Of a DNA stretch of 27,375 nt, positions 21,809 through 27,375 are shown piece by piece. This DNA comes from Bacillota bacterium. Lineage in GTDB: Bacteria > Bacillota > Dethiobacteria > SKNC01. Made by a program: the position numbers and the translations under genes. The DNA is taken from contig SKNC01000036.1 in assembly GCA_007120745.1 (NCBI GenBank), forward strand, positions 1-27,375. The letters run 5' to 3'. Each line of letters begins with the position of its first letter. Position 1 is the stretch's first letter. A model generated the notes under the pieces. The model saw only the letters and a program-made list of their open reading frames with translations. It did no database searches and was not told the DNA's origin.

Positions 21809-23575
21809 ATGGCCTTCAGCGGACTGGTTTTGGCAGCTGCTGCCTGCGAACTGCGGGAGATGATACTGAATAAGAAAATTGAAAGAGTGCTGCAGCCCTC
21901 CCGGTACGAGATTCACCTGCTTCTTCGCCAGGAGGAGCACCGACTTTTGATATCTGCCAATCCCATGTCCCACCGCATTCACCTGACAGACAGAATTAAG
22001 GAAAATCCAAAGACCCCGCCCTCCTTCTGTATGCTTCTCAGAAAACACTTAACGGGAGGAAAAATTACCGGTATAAAACAGGAGGGGACCGACCGTGTGC
22101 TGCGGCTGTTATTTGGTACCCGGGATGAATTTGAAATGGTCGAAGAGAAAATCCTGGTGCTGGAATTCATGGGCAAGCACAGCAATATTATCCTCCTGGA
22201 CAGCAGAGAAAATATTTTGGGCAGTATTCGAACGGTGCCCGCTGGTGTCAGCCGCCACCGCACCGTGCTGCCCGGAAAACCCTATATACCTCCTCCTTAC
22301 CAGGAAAAGATTAATTTCACAAGGCTTTCGCAATTTCCTTCGGAAAAATTAACGGAAATATTGCTTCATCAAGGTGAGCAGCCCCTCTCCAGGGCCCTTG
22401 TCCGCATTTTTAACGGACTAGATCCCCGGCTGGCGGAAGAAATTGCTTTCCGTGCTTCCCTGGAACCCTCAGGAGTAGTAAAAGACATCAAACCGGAAGA
22501 AATGCAGGTTTTGTTAAAGATGCTATTTTCCCTGGAAGAAGCGGTTAAAACAAATAACTGGGAACCTACATTGATTATCAACGCCAGTGGATTTTTTAAA
22601 GACTTTACCTGCTTTGACCTGAAGAGCGTTCCCTCCTCTCAAAAACAACCTTTCAAAAAAATGAACCGCCTTCTGAACACGTTCTATAACTTTAAAGAAA
22701 AACAGCACAAAACCGACCAGTTAAAACACAGCCTGGTCAGCCTGGTGGAAGAAGAAATAAGAAAAATAAAAACCAGGGGGGAAAAACTGAAGCTGAAACT
22801 AAAAACTGCAGAAAAAGCTGAAGAACTAAGGCTTTGGGGAGACCTTCTGACCTCCCAGATGTACCAGGTACAAAAGGGTATGGAGCAGGTGGAACTGGTT
22901 AACTTTTATGACCCGGAACAGAAAATCGTAAAGGTGCCGCTGGATCCCAGGCTTTCTCCGGCGGGCAACGCACAAAAATATTTTAAACAATATCGCAAGC
23001 GTAAAAAAGCTCTGCCCCTGGTAAAAAAAGCACTGCACAAAATTTCCCGGGAACTGAGCTACCTGGAGGGCGTACGGTTCAGCCTGGAGATTGTCCGGGC
23101 AGAAGACCTGAACTGCATCAGGGAGGAATTGATGAAAGAAGGTTACATTAAAAAACATCCTGCCCAAAAGGGGGCTTCTCAAAAGAAAAAAACGGAAAAA
23201 GGTTCCGAACCCTTACAATTCCTGTCCAGCGAAGGCTTTGAAATGTATGTTGGCAGAAACAACTACCAAAACGAATACCTGACATTGAAAATGGCGGCCA
23301 GTGAAGACCTGTGGCTCCATGTCAAAGATATTCCCGGTTCCCATGTAGTGGTCAAGGGAAAAAATATACCCGCCCAAACTTTACAAGAAGCAGCGGCCCT
23401 GGCCGCTTACTACAGCAAGGGGTCCGAATCCTCTAACGTGCCGGTGGACTATACCCGAATAAAGTACGTAAGAAAACCCCGGGGAGCTAAACCGGGGATG
23501 GTAATCTATGACCATCATAAAACAATTTACGTTACACCGGAGAAAGATTTGGTAAACAACCTTAAAAAACTGTAA
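21809..23575 (+). CDS. rqcH: Ribosome quality-control protein RqcH (NFACT family, formerly FbpA)
   Basis: Binds stalled 50S subunits with peptidyl-tRNA and recruits tRNA-Ala to add C-terminal alanine tails marking peptides for degradation. 588 aa. NFACT-N domain (about 4-220) with the conserved DR pair at Asp95-Arg96, helix-hairpin-helix part (225-285), a long coiled-coil middle (about 290-440) including DPRLSPAGNAQKYFKQYRK, and NFACT-R (about 465-575) with GFEMYVGRNNYQNEYLT and DLWLHVKDIPGSHVVVK. An AAAGGGG site precedes the ATG. It stands alone on plus, divergent from ubiD. In Bacillus its homologue yloA lies just before yloB; here the accessory block separates them. No clear plus-strand terminator was found after it. 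Confidence 0.96.
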   Translation: MAFSGLVLAAAACELREMILNKKIERVLQPSRYEIHLLLRQEEHRLLISANPMSHRIHLTDRIKENPKTPPSFCMLLRKHLTGGKITGIKQEGTDRVLRLLFGTRDEFEMVEEKILVLEFMGKHSNIILLDSRENILGSIRTVPAGVSRHRTVLPGKPYIPPPYQEKINFTRLSQFPSEKLTEILLHQGEQPLSRALVRIFNGLDPRLAEEIAFRASLEPSGVVKDIKPEEMQVLLKMLFSLEEAVKTNNWEPTLIINASGFFKDFTCFDLKSVPSSQKQPFKKMNRLLNTFYNFKEKQHKTDQLKHSLVSLVEEEIRKIKTRGEKLKLKLKTAEKAEELRLWGDLLTSQMYQVQKGMEQVELVNFYDPEQKIVKVPLDPRLSPAGNAQKYFKQYRKRKKALPLVKKALHKISRELSYLEGVRFSLEIVRAEDLNCIREELMKEGYIKKHPAQKGASQKKKTEKGSEPLQFLSSEGFEMYVGRNNYQNEYLTLKMAASEDLWLHVKDIPGSHVVVKGKNIPAQTLQEAAALAAYYSKGSESSNVPVDYTRIKYVRKPRGAKPGMVIYDHHKTIYVTPEKDLVNNLKKL

Positions 23576-23638
23576 ACCCAAAACACCTCTTCAGGAAAAC
23601 ATCGGGTCAGACCTGGACAAGGGTTTACATGTTTTAAC

Positions 23639-23663
23639 AAAAAACCCCCGGATTTTCCCGAGG
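23639..23663 (-). terminator. Intrinsic terminator of the small lipoprotein gene
   Basis: On minus, CCTCGG (23663-23658) and CCGGGG (23651-23646) form a 6-bp stem with one G-U pair, then G plus a six-T run (23644-23639). It starts 9 nt after the lipoprotein stop and lies between the convergent rqcH and lipoprotein genes. Confidence 0.65.
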
Positions 23664-23672
23664 AACTTTGCA

Positions 23673-24110
23673 TTATTCAATAAAATCCTTCTCCAGTTTC
23701 AGCAGGTAACTTTCTCCTGTTTTTTCTGCTTTCAGGGAGGCTGGCATCAGGATATAACGTTCCTTCCAGTAAAAAGACCTTACCTCCAGTTCCCCCAAAT
23801 GAAAGTCTACGTAGTAATCTGGGAAACCCAGGTCAGAAAAACGGGAATCCCCCGGCTTATATTTTCCCTTTACACTGCCGCGTTTTATAGTCTCTGTAAG
23901 ATTCTCTACCTCCTCCGGCTGATTTATTTCCTTTTCCACCGCTGTATAATTAAAATATTCAAAGGGCCGAATTACGGAAACAGTCTGAACCGCATCCAGA
24001 TATTCCAGGTTTAGCTGCGGTGGCCCGGAGAAATTAAAACATCCTGCAGAAAAAAAGAAAAGCACCGTCAAAACCAATATTGTGTACTTTTGGGAAGGAA
24101 ACCTTGACAT
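23673..24110 (-). CDS. Small predicted lipoprotein of unknown function
   Basis: A 145-aa protein, family not recognised. Basic start (MSRFPSQK), hydrophobic run YTILVLTVLFFF, then SAGC, a plausible but weak lipobox (Ser at -3) with Cys near residue 24. The mature part is polar and beta-rich in appearance, with many Glu/Lys and aromatics (FPDYYVDFHLG, RSFYWKERYI). ATG 24110 is chosen (GAAAGGA 9 nt upstream); an in-frame TTG at 24128 coincides with the ribosome site and is unlikely. It has its own terminator and is probably monocistronic. Confidence 0.75.
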   Translation of the reverse strand: MSRFPSQKYTILVLTVLFFFSAGCFNFSGPPQLNLEYLDAVQTVSVIRPFEYFNYTAVEKEINQPEEVENLTETIKRGSVKGKYKPGDSRFSDLGFPDYYVDFHLGELEVRSFYWKERYILMPASLKAEKTGESYLLKLEKDFIE

Positions 24111-24295
24111 TTTAAAAAATCCTTTCAATTTCTAACCCTGGAGGGGACCCCATGAAGTCTCTTTTACAATATACAACATTTCTATCCATATTTAAATACC
24201 CCTTACTAATAAAGACCATTTCATCATGAATAAGTTTCAATTATTATGACTTCTTAACATTTTTAACGAAGTAACCCATCACAATTTCAAGTGAG

Positions 24296-24325
24296 AAAAA
24301 ATAGTGCCCCTTAAATAAGGGCACT
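24296..24325 (-). terminator. Intrinsic terminator of the HTH gene
   Basis: On minus, AGTGCCCTTA and TAAGGGGCACT pair with one bulged base (24325-24303), followed by a T-run (24301-24296). It lies 8 nt after the stop of the 68-aa HTH gene. Confidence 0.8.
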
Positions 24326-24333
24326 AAACAGTT

Positions 24334-24540
24334 CTACTGCCCTCCGCACATACGAGGGGGTCTTACAGGGAGCTTCCCCTCTTCTTTCATATCCAAAAAG
24401 TCCTTAAGGTCATCTTCACTGACCCTGAAACAGCAGCCTTTCCTCTCGGCAATTAAAACTCCCTCCAGAATGTAATCCATCACCTCAGAAACATTCATGC
24501 TTGTCTTTTCTCCAATTTCAGCAGGTGTATATTCCTTCAT
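24334..24540 (-). CDS. Small excisionase/MerR-like helix-turn-helix protein
   Basis: A 68-aa protein. Residues about 4-50 (YTPAEIGEKTSMNVSEVMDYILEG, then RVSEDDLKDFLD) match the winged-HTH layout of HTH_17/excisionase domains: helix, turn, recognition helix, a strand carrying basic residues, and a final DLKDFL helix. It has Cys36-Cys37 in the wing and Cys65 in an RMCGG tail, an unusual Cys set that could bind metal or sense redox. AAGGAGG lies 8 nt before the ATG. It has its own promoter and terminator. No integrase or phage gene is nearby, so excision is not implied; a small regulator is more likely. Confidence 0.78.
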   Translation of the reverse strand: MKEYTPAEIGEKTSMNVSEVMDYILEGVLIAERKGCCFRVSEDDLKDFLDMKEEGKLPVRPPRMCGGQ

Positions 24541-24577
24541 TTACCTGACCTCCTTTTTTGTGCTTATTTTAGTAGCC

Positions 24578-24606
24578 ATTCTATCATACATAAATTTCTA
24601 TGTTAA
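24578..24606 (-). promoter_or_regulatory. Sigma-A-like promoter for the HTH gene
   Basis: On minus, TTAACA (24606-24601), a 17-nt spacer and TAGAAT (24583-24578) preceded by TGA (extended -10), 37 nt before the ATG. The rest of the 335-nt gap 24541-24875 is AT-rich with only the coat-gene hairpin at 24802-24834. Confidence 0.6.
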
Positions 24607-24801
24607 TGATTAAGGCTGATATTTAAAGAATATTTACATTATTTTAGGGTATATTCAGATTTCTAAATTTTTTTTACTTCTCTTTAGAAAATAATGTGTA
24701 TGTAATTCTCAATCTTATTTAATTACGGATAGAAACTTAAAGCTTCTAATTTCCTGCAAAATAATTGCGGAAAACTCTTTTCAAAGGGCAGCTAAAGCAA
24801 T

Positions 24802-24834
24802 ATAAGACCACTCTTTATTAAAGAGTGGTCTTAT
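24802..24834 (-). terminator. Long hairpin downstream of the CotF-like gene
   Basis: A perfect 16-bp inverted repeat with a single central base: ATAAGACCACTCTTTA / TAAAGAGTGGTCTTAT. It lies 42 nt past the CotF-like stop. The following U-run is weak on minus (ATTGCTTT), so it may stabilise the mRNA end as much as terminate. Confidence 0.6.
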
Positions 24835-24875
24835 GCGAATCATGAAACATTACACAAATCTTTATTTACTGTTAG

Positions 24876-25250
24876 TTAATGCAGCTGTTCCTCAGGATAT
24901 GGAAATTGTGTTTTATATCCGTTGAATACGTCATAAGCATCAGCCACCTGGTTGGGAAGGGCGATGTCCGCGGTATACTCTCCCATGTCAAAAAGAGCTT
25001 CCAGCATCTGTTGATGAATCTGCTGCAGCTGCTGACGGTTCTCTTGTAACAGGTTAAATAGAGCAGTGTCCAGTACTTCATTAATACCTGTATTGTATCC
25101 CGTCAACATATGCTTTTCATGCAGCAAAATATCATTTAACCGATCCCGGTCATTCACTGTGGCATCCTTCTTCTTGGGCAGCTGGGCGGTAACTTCTTTA
25201 CCAATTTTCACAGCCCCCGTTTTGGTGGTTATGGTGGATTGAGTATCCAT
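24876..25250 (-). CDS. Spore coat protein, CotF family
   Basis: A 124-aa protein of the Coat_F family (COG5577). Residues about 32-95 carry the domain: NDRDRLNDILLHEKHMLTGY, NEVLDTALFNLL and a Gln-rich helix leading to FDMGEYTAD. This is a four-helix-bundle-like region found in spore coat components and related proteins. The N-terminus (1-30) is polar with TTKTG and KKKDA. AGGAGGTG overlaps the end of the preceding small gene, whose TAA is 2 nt before this ATG, so the two are co-translated. Evidence, with the partner gene, that the host forms endospores. Confidence 0.88.
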   Translation of the reverse strand: MDTQSTITTKTGAVKIGKEVTAQLPKKKDATVNDRDRLNDILLHEKHMLTGYNTGINEVLDTALFNLLQENRQQLQQIHQQMLEALFDMGEYTADIALPNQVADAYDVFNGYKTQFPYPEEQLH

Positions 25251-25252
25251 GA

Positions 25253-25462
25253 TTAGCTGTTCACCTCCTGATTAACCTGCCCCAGGTAATTTAAGATCAC
25301 CTGGTAATTTTGCTGATGAACTTTACCGGCCTGGTCAAAGAGCCCCTTTATTTCTTGAATCTGTACCTCATTGGAATATTCAAAACACTTCTTGGCCATC
25401 AGTAATTCCCAGGAGAGAAAGTCTTTGATATAATTCAGTTCCTTGTTGGATATACTGCTCAA
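25253..25462 (-). CDS. Small coat-associated protein preceding the CotF-like gene
   Basis: A 69-aa protein, SSISNKELNYIKDFLSWELL at the start, then KKCFEYSNEVQ and HQQNYQVILNYL. It resembles the N-terminal helical half of ferritin-like coat proteins that often accompany CotF genes in Clostridia. Start: TTG 25462, because GGAGGTG lies 6 nt upstream; the longer open frame to 25477 would begin inside that ribosome site. The gene ends 2 nt before the CotF-like ATG. No convincing sporulation-sigma promoter could be fixed; a weak GAATA / GAATATA pair lies upstream. Confidence 0.75.
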   Translation of the reverse strand: MSSISNKELNYIKDFLSWELLMAKKCFEYSNEVQIQEIKGLFDQAGKVHQQNYQVILNYLGQVNQEVNS

Positions 25463-25590
25463 AAATAACACCTCCAAAATGTTCTGATTAAAAAGGCAGA
25501 AAATCCGCTGCTTCAGTGTGATTTGGCAGAAGGATTTTTAAAACCTTTATAGCTATATTCTTTGATACAAAGAATAAATTATTCAAAATA

Positions 25591-25618
25591 AAAACAGGGT
25601 CTCCCCAAAAGAGACCCT
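25591..25618 (-). terminator. Intrinsic terminator downstream of pyrR
   Basis: Perfect 8-bp stem AGGGTCTC / GAGACCCT (25596-25603 and 25611-25618). On minus it is followed by G and a T-rich run (TTTTTATTTT). It lies 77 nt after the pyrR stop, so pyrR is not co-transcribed with the coat genes. Confidence 0.75.
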
Positions 25619-25695
25619 TTCATCTTTGTAAATTCCCAATATATTTGTAAAACCAGCTAAGTACCCCCGCTTCAATTAATCCTGCGGCAGGAATT

Positions 25696-26238
25696 TTATT
25701 CTTCATTCTTTTCAATCAGCACCTGGTCTACTCCGTCGGTTTCCAACAGGTTGACCGAGACCACCTCGGCACGACTGGTAGGAACATTTTTTCCCACATA
25801 ATCCGCCCGAATAGGGAGCTCCCGGTGGCCCCTGTCAATCAGCACCGCCAGCTGAATCAGCTTGGGCCTTCCCATATCCATTAGTGCATCCATGGCGGCC
25901 CGGGCCGTTCTTCCGGCATATAGAACATCGTCTACCAGCACCACTTTTTTTTCATTCACTCCGAAGGAAAGGTTGGGTTTTTCTTTTTCAGCCGTTTCAG
26001 CTTTATCCAGGTCATCCCGGTAACAGGTGATATCCAATATTCCAATGGGAATTTTAACCCCTTCAATTTCATTGATTTTTTCACCAATTCGTACGGCCAG
26101 AGGGACTCCCCGGGTCTGAATTCCCACCAGGACCAGGTCTTCAGTACCCTTATTTTTTTCTAGAATTTCATGGGATATTCTGGTTAACGCCCTGCGCATC
26201 CCATTTTCATCCATTATGTTCTTTCTAATCTTATACAT
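25696..26238 (-). CDS. pyrR: PyrR bifunctional pyrimidine regulator / uracil phosphoribosyltransferase
   Basis: A 180-aa PRTase-fold protein that binds pyr mRNA anti-antiterminators in response to UMP/UTP and has weak uracil phosphoribosyltransferase activity. PRPP-binding motif VVLVDDVLYAGRTARAA (99-115), upstream LVGIQTRGVPLA (37-48) and DITCYRDDL (69-77), with IDRGHRELPIRADYVGKNVPTS near the C-terminus, all canonical. ATG 26238 lies 8 nt past the rluD stop, with GAGAGGA upstream; a second in-frame ATG is at 26214. It ends at a terminator with no pyr biosynthesis genes downstream, so its targets must lie elsewhere. Confidence 0.96.
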   Translation of the reverse strand: MYKIRKNIMDENGMRRALTRISHEILEKNKGTEDLVLVGIQTRGVPLAVRIGEKINEIEGVKIPIGILDITCYRDDLDKAETAEKEKPNLSFGVNEKKVVLVDDVLYAGRTARAAMDALMDMGRPKLIQLAVLIDRGHRELPIRADYVGKNVPTSRAEVVSVNLLETDGVDQVLIEKNEE

Positions 26239-26246
26239 GGATTATT

Positions 26247-27194
26247 TCATTCCTCTCCGAGGATTCTATCATCTATCTCTCCGTGCCTTAACGTACTCAG
26301 TATTCTTTGAAAATGTTCAGGCAGCGGAGCAAAAAATTCCATATAATTCCCGCTGCGGGGATGGATAAAACCTAATGTGCCCGCATGCAGCACCTGTCCC
26401 TTATAGTTAAACTCATTTTTTGAAGGACCGTACTGCATATCTCCTAAAAGGGGATGACCTATATAGGCCATATGGACCCTGATCTGATGAGTTCTTCCAG
26501 TTTCCAGCTTTAAACGCAGGTAAGTATACCGCTGGAACCTCTCCAGTACTTCAAAGCGGGTAACCGCCTCCCGGGTTCGTCCTTTCGTTACGGCCATCTT
26601 CTTACGGTCCTTTTGGTGCCTTCCAATGGGCGCATCCACCAGGGCCCGGTCTTCTTTTATCCTGCCGTGCACCAGGGCCTGATATTCCCTTTTCATAGAC
26701 CTCTCTTTTAGCTGGTGTGCCAGGGAATGATGAGAAGAATCATTTTTTGCTGCCACCAGGATTCCCGAGGTATCTTTATCCAGTCGGTGTACAATCCCCG
26801 GCCTCAATTCACCACCTACTCCTGACAAATCCCGGCAGTGAAACAAAAGAGCATTCACCAGGGTCCCCTGGTAATGTCCTGCCGCAGGATGAACCACCAT
26901 CCCCACCGGCTTATTCACCACCACAATATCTTGATCCTGGTAGAGTACGGACAGGGGAATATTCTCGGGTTCAATCTTGATTTCCCGGGGAGGAGGCACC
27001 TCCATAAAAATCTGGTCTCCTTTTTTTACCCGGTAATTAGATTTAACCGTTTTCCCTTTTAAAGAAATCATCCCTTGTTCAATTAAAGCCTGCAGTCGGG
27101 ACCTGGAAAAGTCAGGACATTTTTGTAACAAAAATTTATCCAGGCGGCTGCCGCTTTCCTCAGAGGAAACCAAAAAACAGTATTTTTTAACCAC
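26247..27194 (-). CDS. RluD/RluA-family 23S rRNA pseudouridine synthase
   Basis: A 315-aa enzyme. N-terminal S4 RNA-binding domain (about 15-75: SRLDKFLLQKCPDFSRSRLQ), then the catalytic domain with VVNKPVGMVVHPA (92-104), GIVHRLDKDTSG (133-144, catalytic Asp139) and LETGRTHQIRVH. It is the ylyB/rluD-type gene commonly next to lspA and pyrR. Start GTG at 27194 overlaps the end of lgt by 8 nt; GGTGGAG lies 7 nt upstream, inside lgt. Which uridines are modified (the E. coli 1911/1915/1917 set) cannot be read from the sequence. Confidence 0.94.
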   Translation of the reverse strand: MVKKYCFLVSSEESGSRLDKFLLQKCPDFSRSRLQALIEQGMISLKGKTVKSNYRVKKGDQIFMEVPPPREIKIEPENIPLSVLYQDQDIVVVNKPVGMVVHPAAGHYQGTLVNALLFHCRDLSGVGGELRPGIVHRLDKDTSGILVAAKNDSSHHSLAHQLKERSMKREYQALVHGRIKEDRALVDAPIGRHQKDRKKMAVTKGRTREAVTRFEVLERFQRYTYLRLKLETGRTHQIRVHMAYIGHPLLGDMQYGPSKNEFNYKGQVLHAGTLGFIHPRSGNYMEFFAPLPEHFQRILSTLRHGEIDDRILGEE

Positions 27195-27375
27195 TGATTT
27201 TCTCCACCTGTTTCCAGGGCCAGTATTTGATGAGCAGTACAGAAATCAAAACCATCAGCAGGCTGACGGCCTGAGCTAGCGTAACCGGTCCAAAAAAGAC
27301 ATCTGAATCCCTGTAAAATTCTATGATAAAACGATAAAAACCATAAAGTCCCACATACAAAACAAACAGGTACCC
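27187..27375 (-). CDS. lgt: Prolipoprotein diacylglyceryl transferase, C-terminal part
   Basis: The last 62 residues of a membrane enzyme that attaches diacylglycerol to the lipobox Cys of prolipoproteins; the rest lies beyond the right edge. The segment LYVGLYGFYRFIIEFYRDSD carries the conserved Lgt YG-x2-RF-x2-E-x2-R pattern. It is followed by GPVTLAQAVSLLM, the Q-x2-S turn into the last helix, and a short basic tail. Relatives often have lspA here; the visible residues fit Lgt, not LspA. At least two lipoproteins in this window (12702-13670 and 23673-24110) would need its product. Confidence 0.87.
   Translation of the reverse strand, partial: GYLFVLYVGLYGFYRFIIEFYRDSDVFFGPVTLAQAVSLLMVLISVLLIKYWPWKQVEKISG

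Noticed and set aside
21659..22048. 129-codon minus-strand frame antisense to the rqcH N-terminus
   Set aside because: It is complementary to well-conserved rqcH coding sequence and shows no protein-like domain; a shadow frame.
24334..24540. Excisionase of an integrated element
   Set aside because: No integrase, attachment repeats or phage genes nearby; the fold alone does not imply excision.
25463..25477. Upstream start for the small coat-associated gene
   Set aside because: Those codons coincide with the GGAGGTG ribosome site that serves the TTG at 25462.
27187..27375. Right-edge gene as lspA (signal peptidase II), expected from synteny
   Set aside because: The residues show the Lgt YG-x2-RF-x2-E pattern and lack the LspA catalytic Asp motifs.

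Overview
The window looks like chromosomal DNA of a low-to-mid GC, endospore-forming, anaerobic Bacillota (Clostridia/Peptococcaceae type). The evidence is CotF-type coat genes, a SpoIIM-family membrane protein, purine-rich Shine-Dalgarno sites with several TTG/GTG starts, and gene order. The backbone matches, from memory, the Bacillus subtilis lspA-rluD-pyrR ... yloA(rqcH)-yloB-yloC(yicC)-remA-gmk-rpoZ-coaBC-priA-def-fmt region. Nearly everything is on the minus strand; only rqcH and the spoIIM-like gene are on plus. No rRNA, tRNA, CRISPR array or transposase gene was seen.

Right end, read in transcription direction (27375 down to 23673): the 3' end of lgt, a RluD-type pseudouridine synthase, pyrR with its own terminator, a small coat-associated gene plus a CotF-family gene, a 68-aa excisionase-like HTH protein, and a small unrecognised lipoprotein.

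Middle (23575 to 11174): rqcH (plus) is divergent from an accessory block. First comes ubiD-ubiA-ubiX, a decarboxylase/prenyltransferase/prenyl-FMN set as in menaquinone synthesis. Here the ubiX gene is fused in frame to a complete ABC_sub_bind (TrpX-like) solute-binding domain with no signal peptide between them. Next is a tandem U32 protein whose two halves carry Cys patterns resembling the Fe-S sites of UbiU and UbiV. Then come a possible decayed gene, a class III aminotransferase, and an NMT1/SsuA-type ABC importer (lipoprotein, ATPase, permease) closed by a strong terminator. REP-like hairpins lie in several gaps.

Left end (11071 to 1): a Ca2+-type P-ATPase, yicC, then from a good sigma-A promoter remA-gmk-rpoZ-coaBC, the inverted spoIIM-like gene, priA-def-fmt and the first 26 codons of a membrane protein, possibly DUF116. 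This housekeeping block covers translation start/end processing (fmt, def), CoA synthesis, GMP kinase, RNA polymerase omega and replication restart.

The most unusual item is the UbiX-solute-binding fusion at 17576-19087, in a cassette with UbiD, UbiA and a double U32 protein. It suggests a cytosolic ligand-binding or sensing domain tied to prenyl-FMN production for quinone or aromatic-acid metabolism; the function is inferred, not shown.
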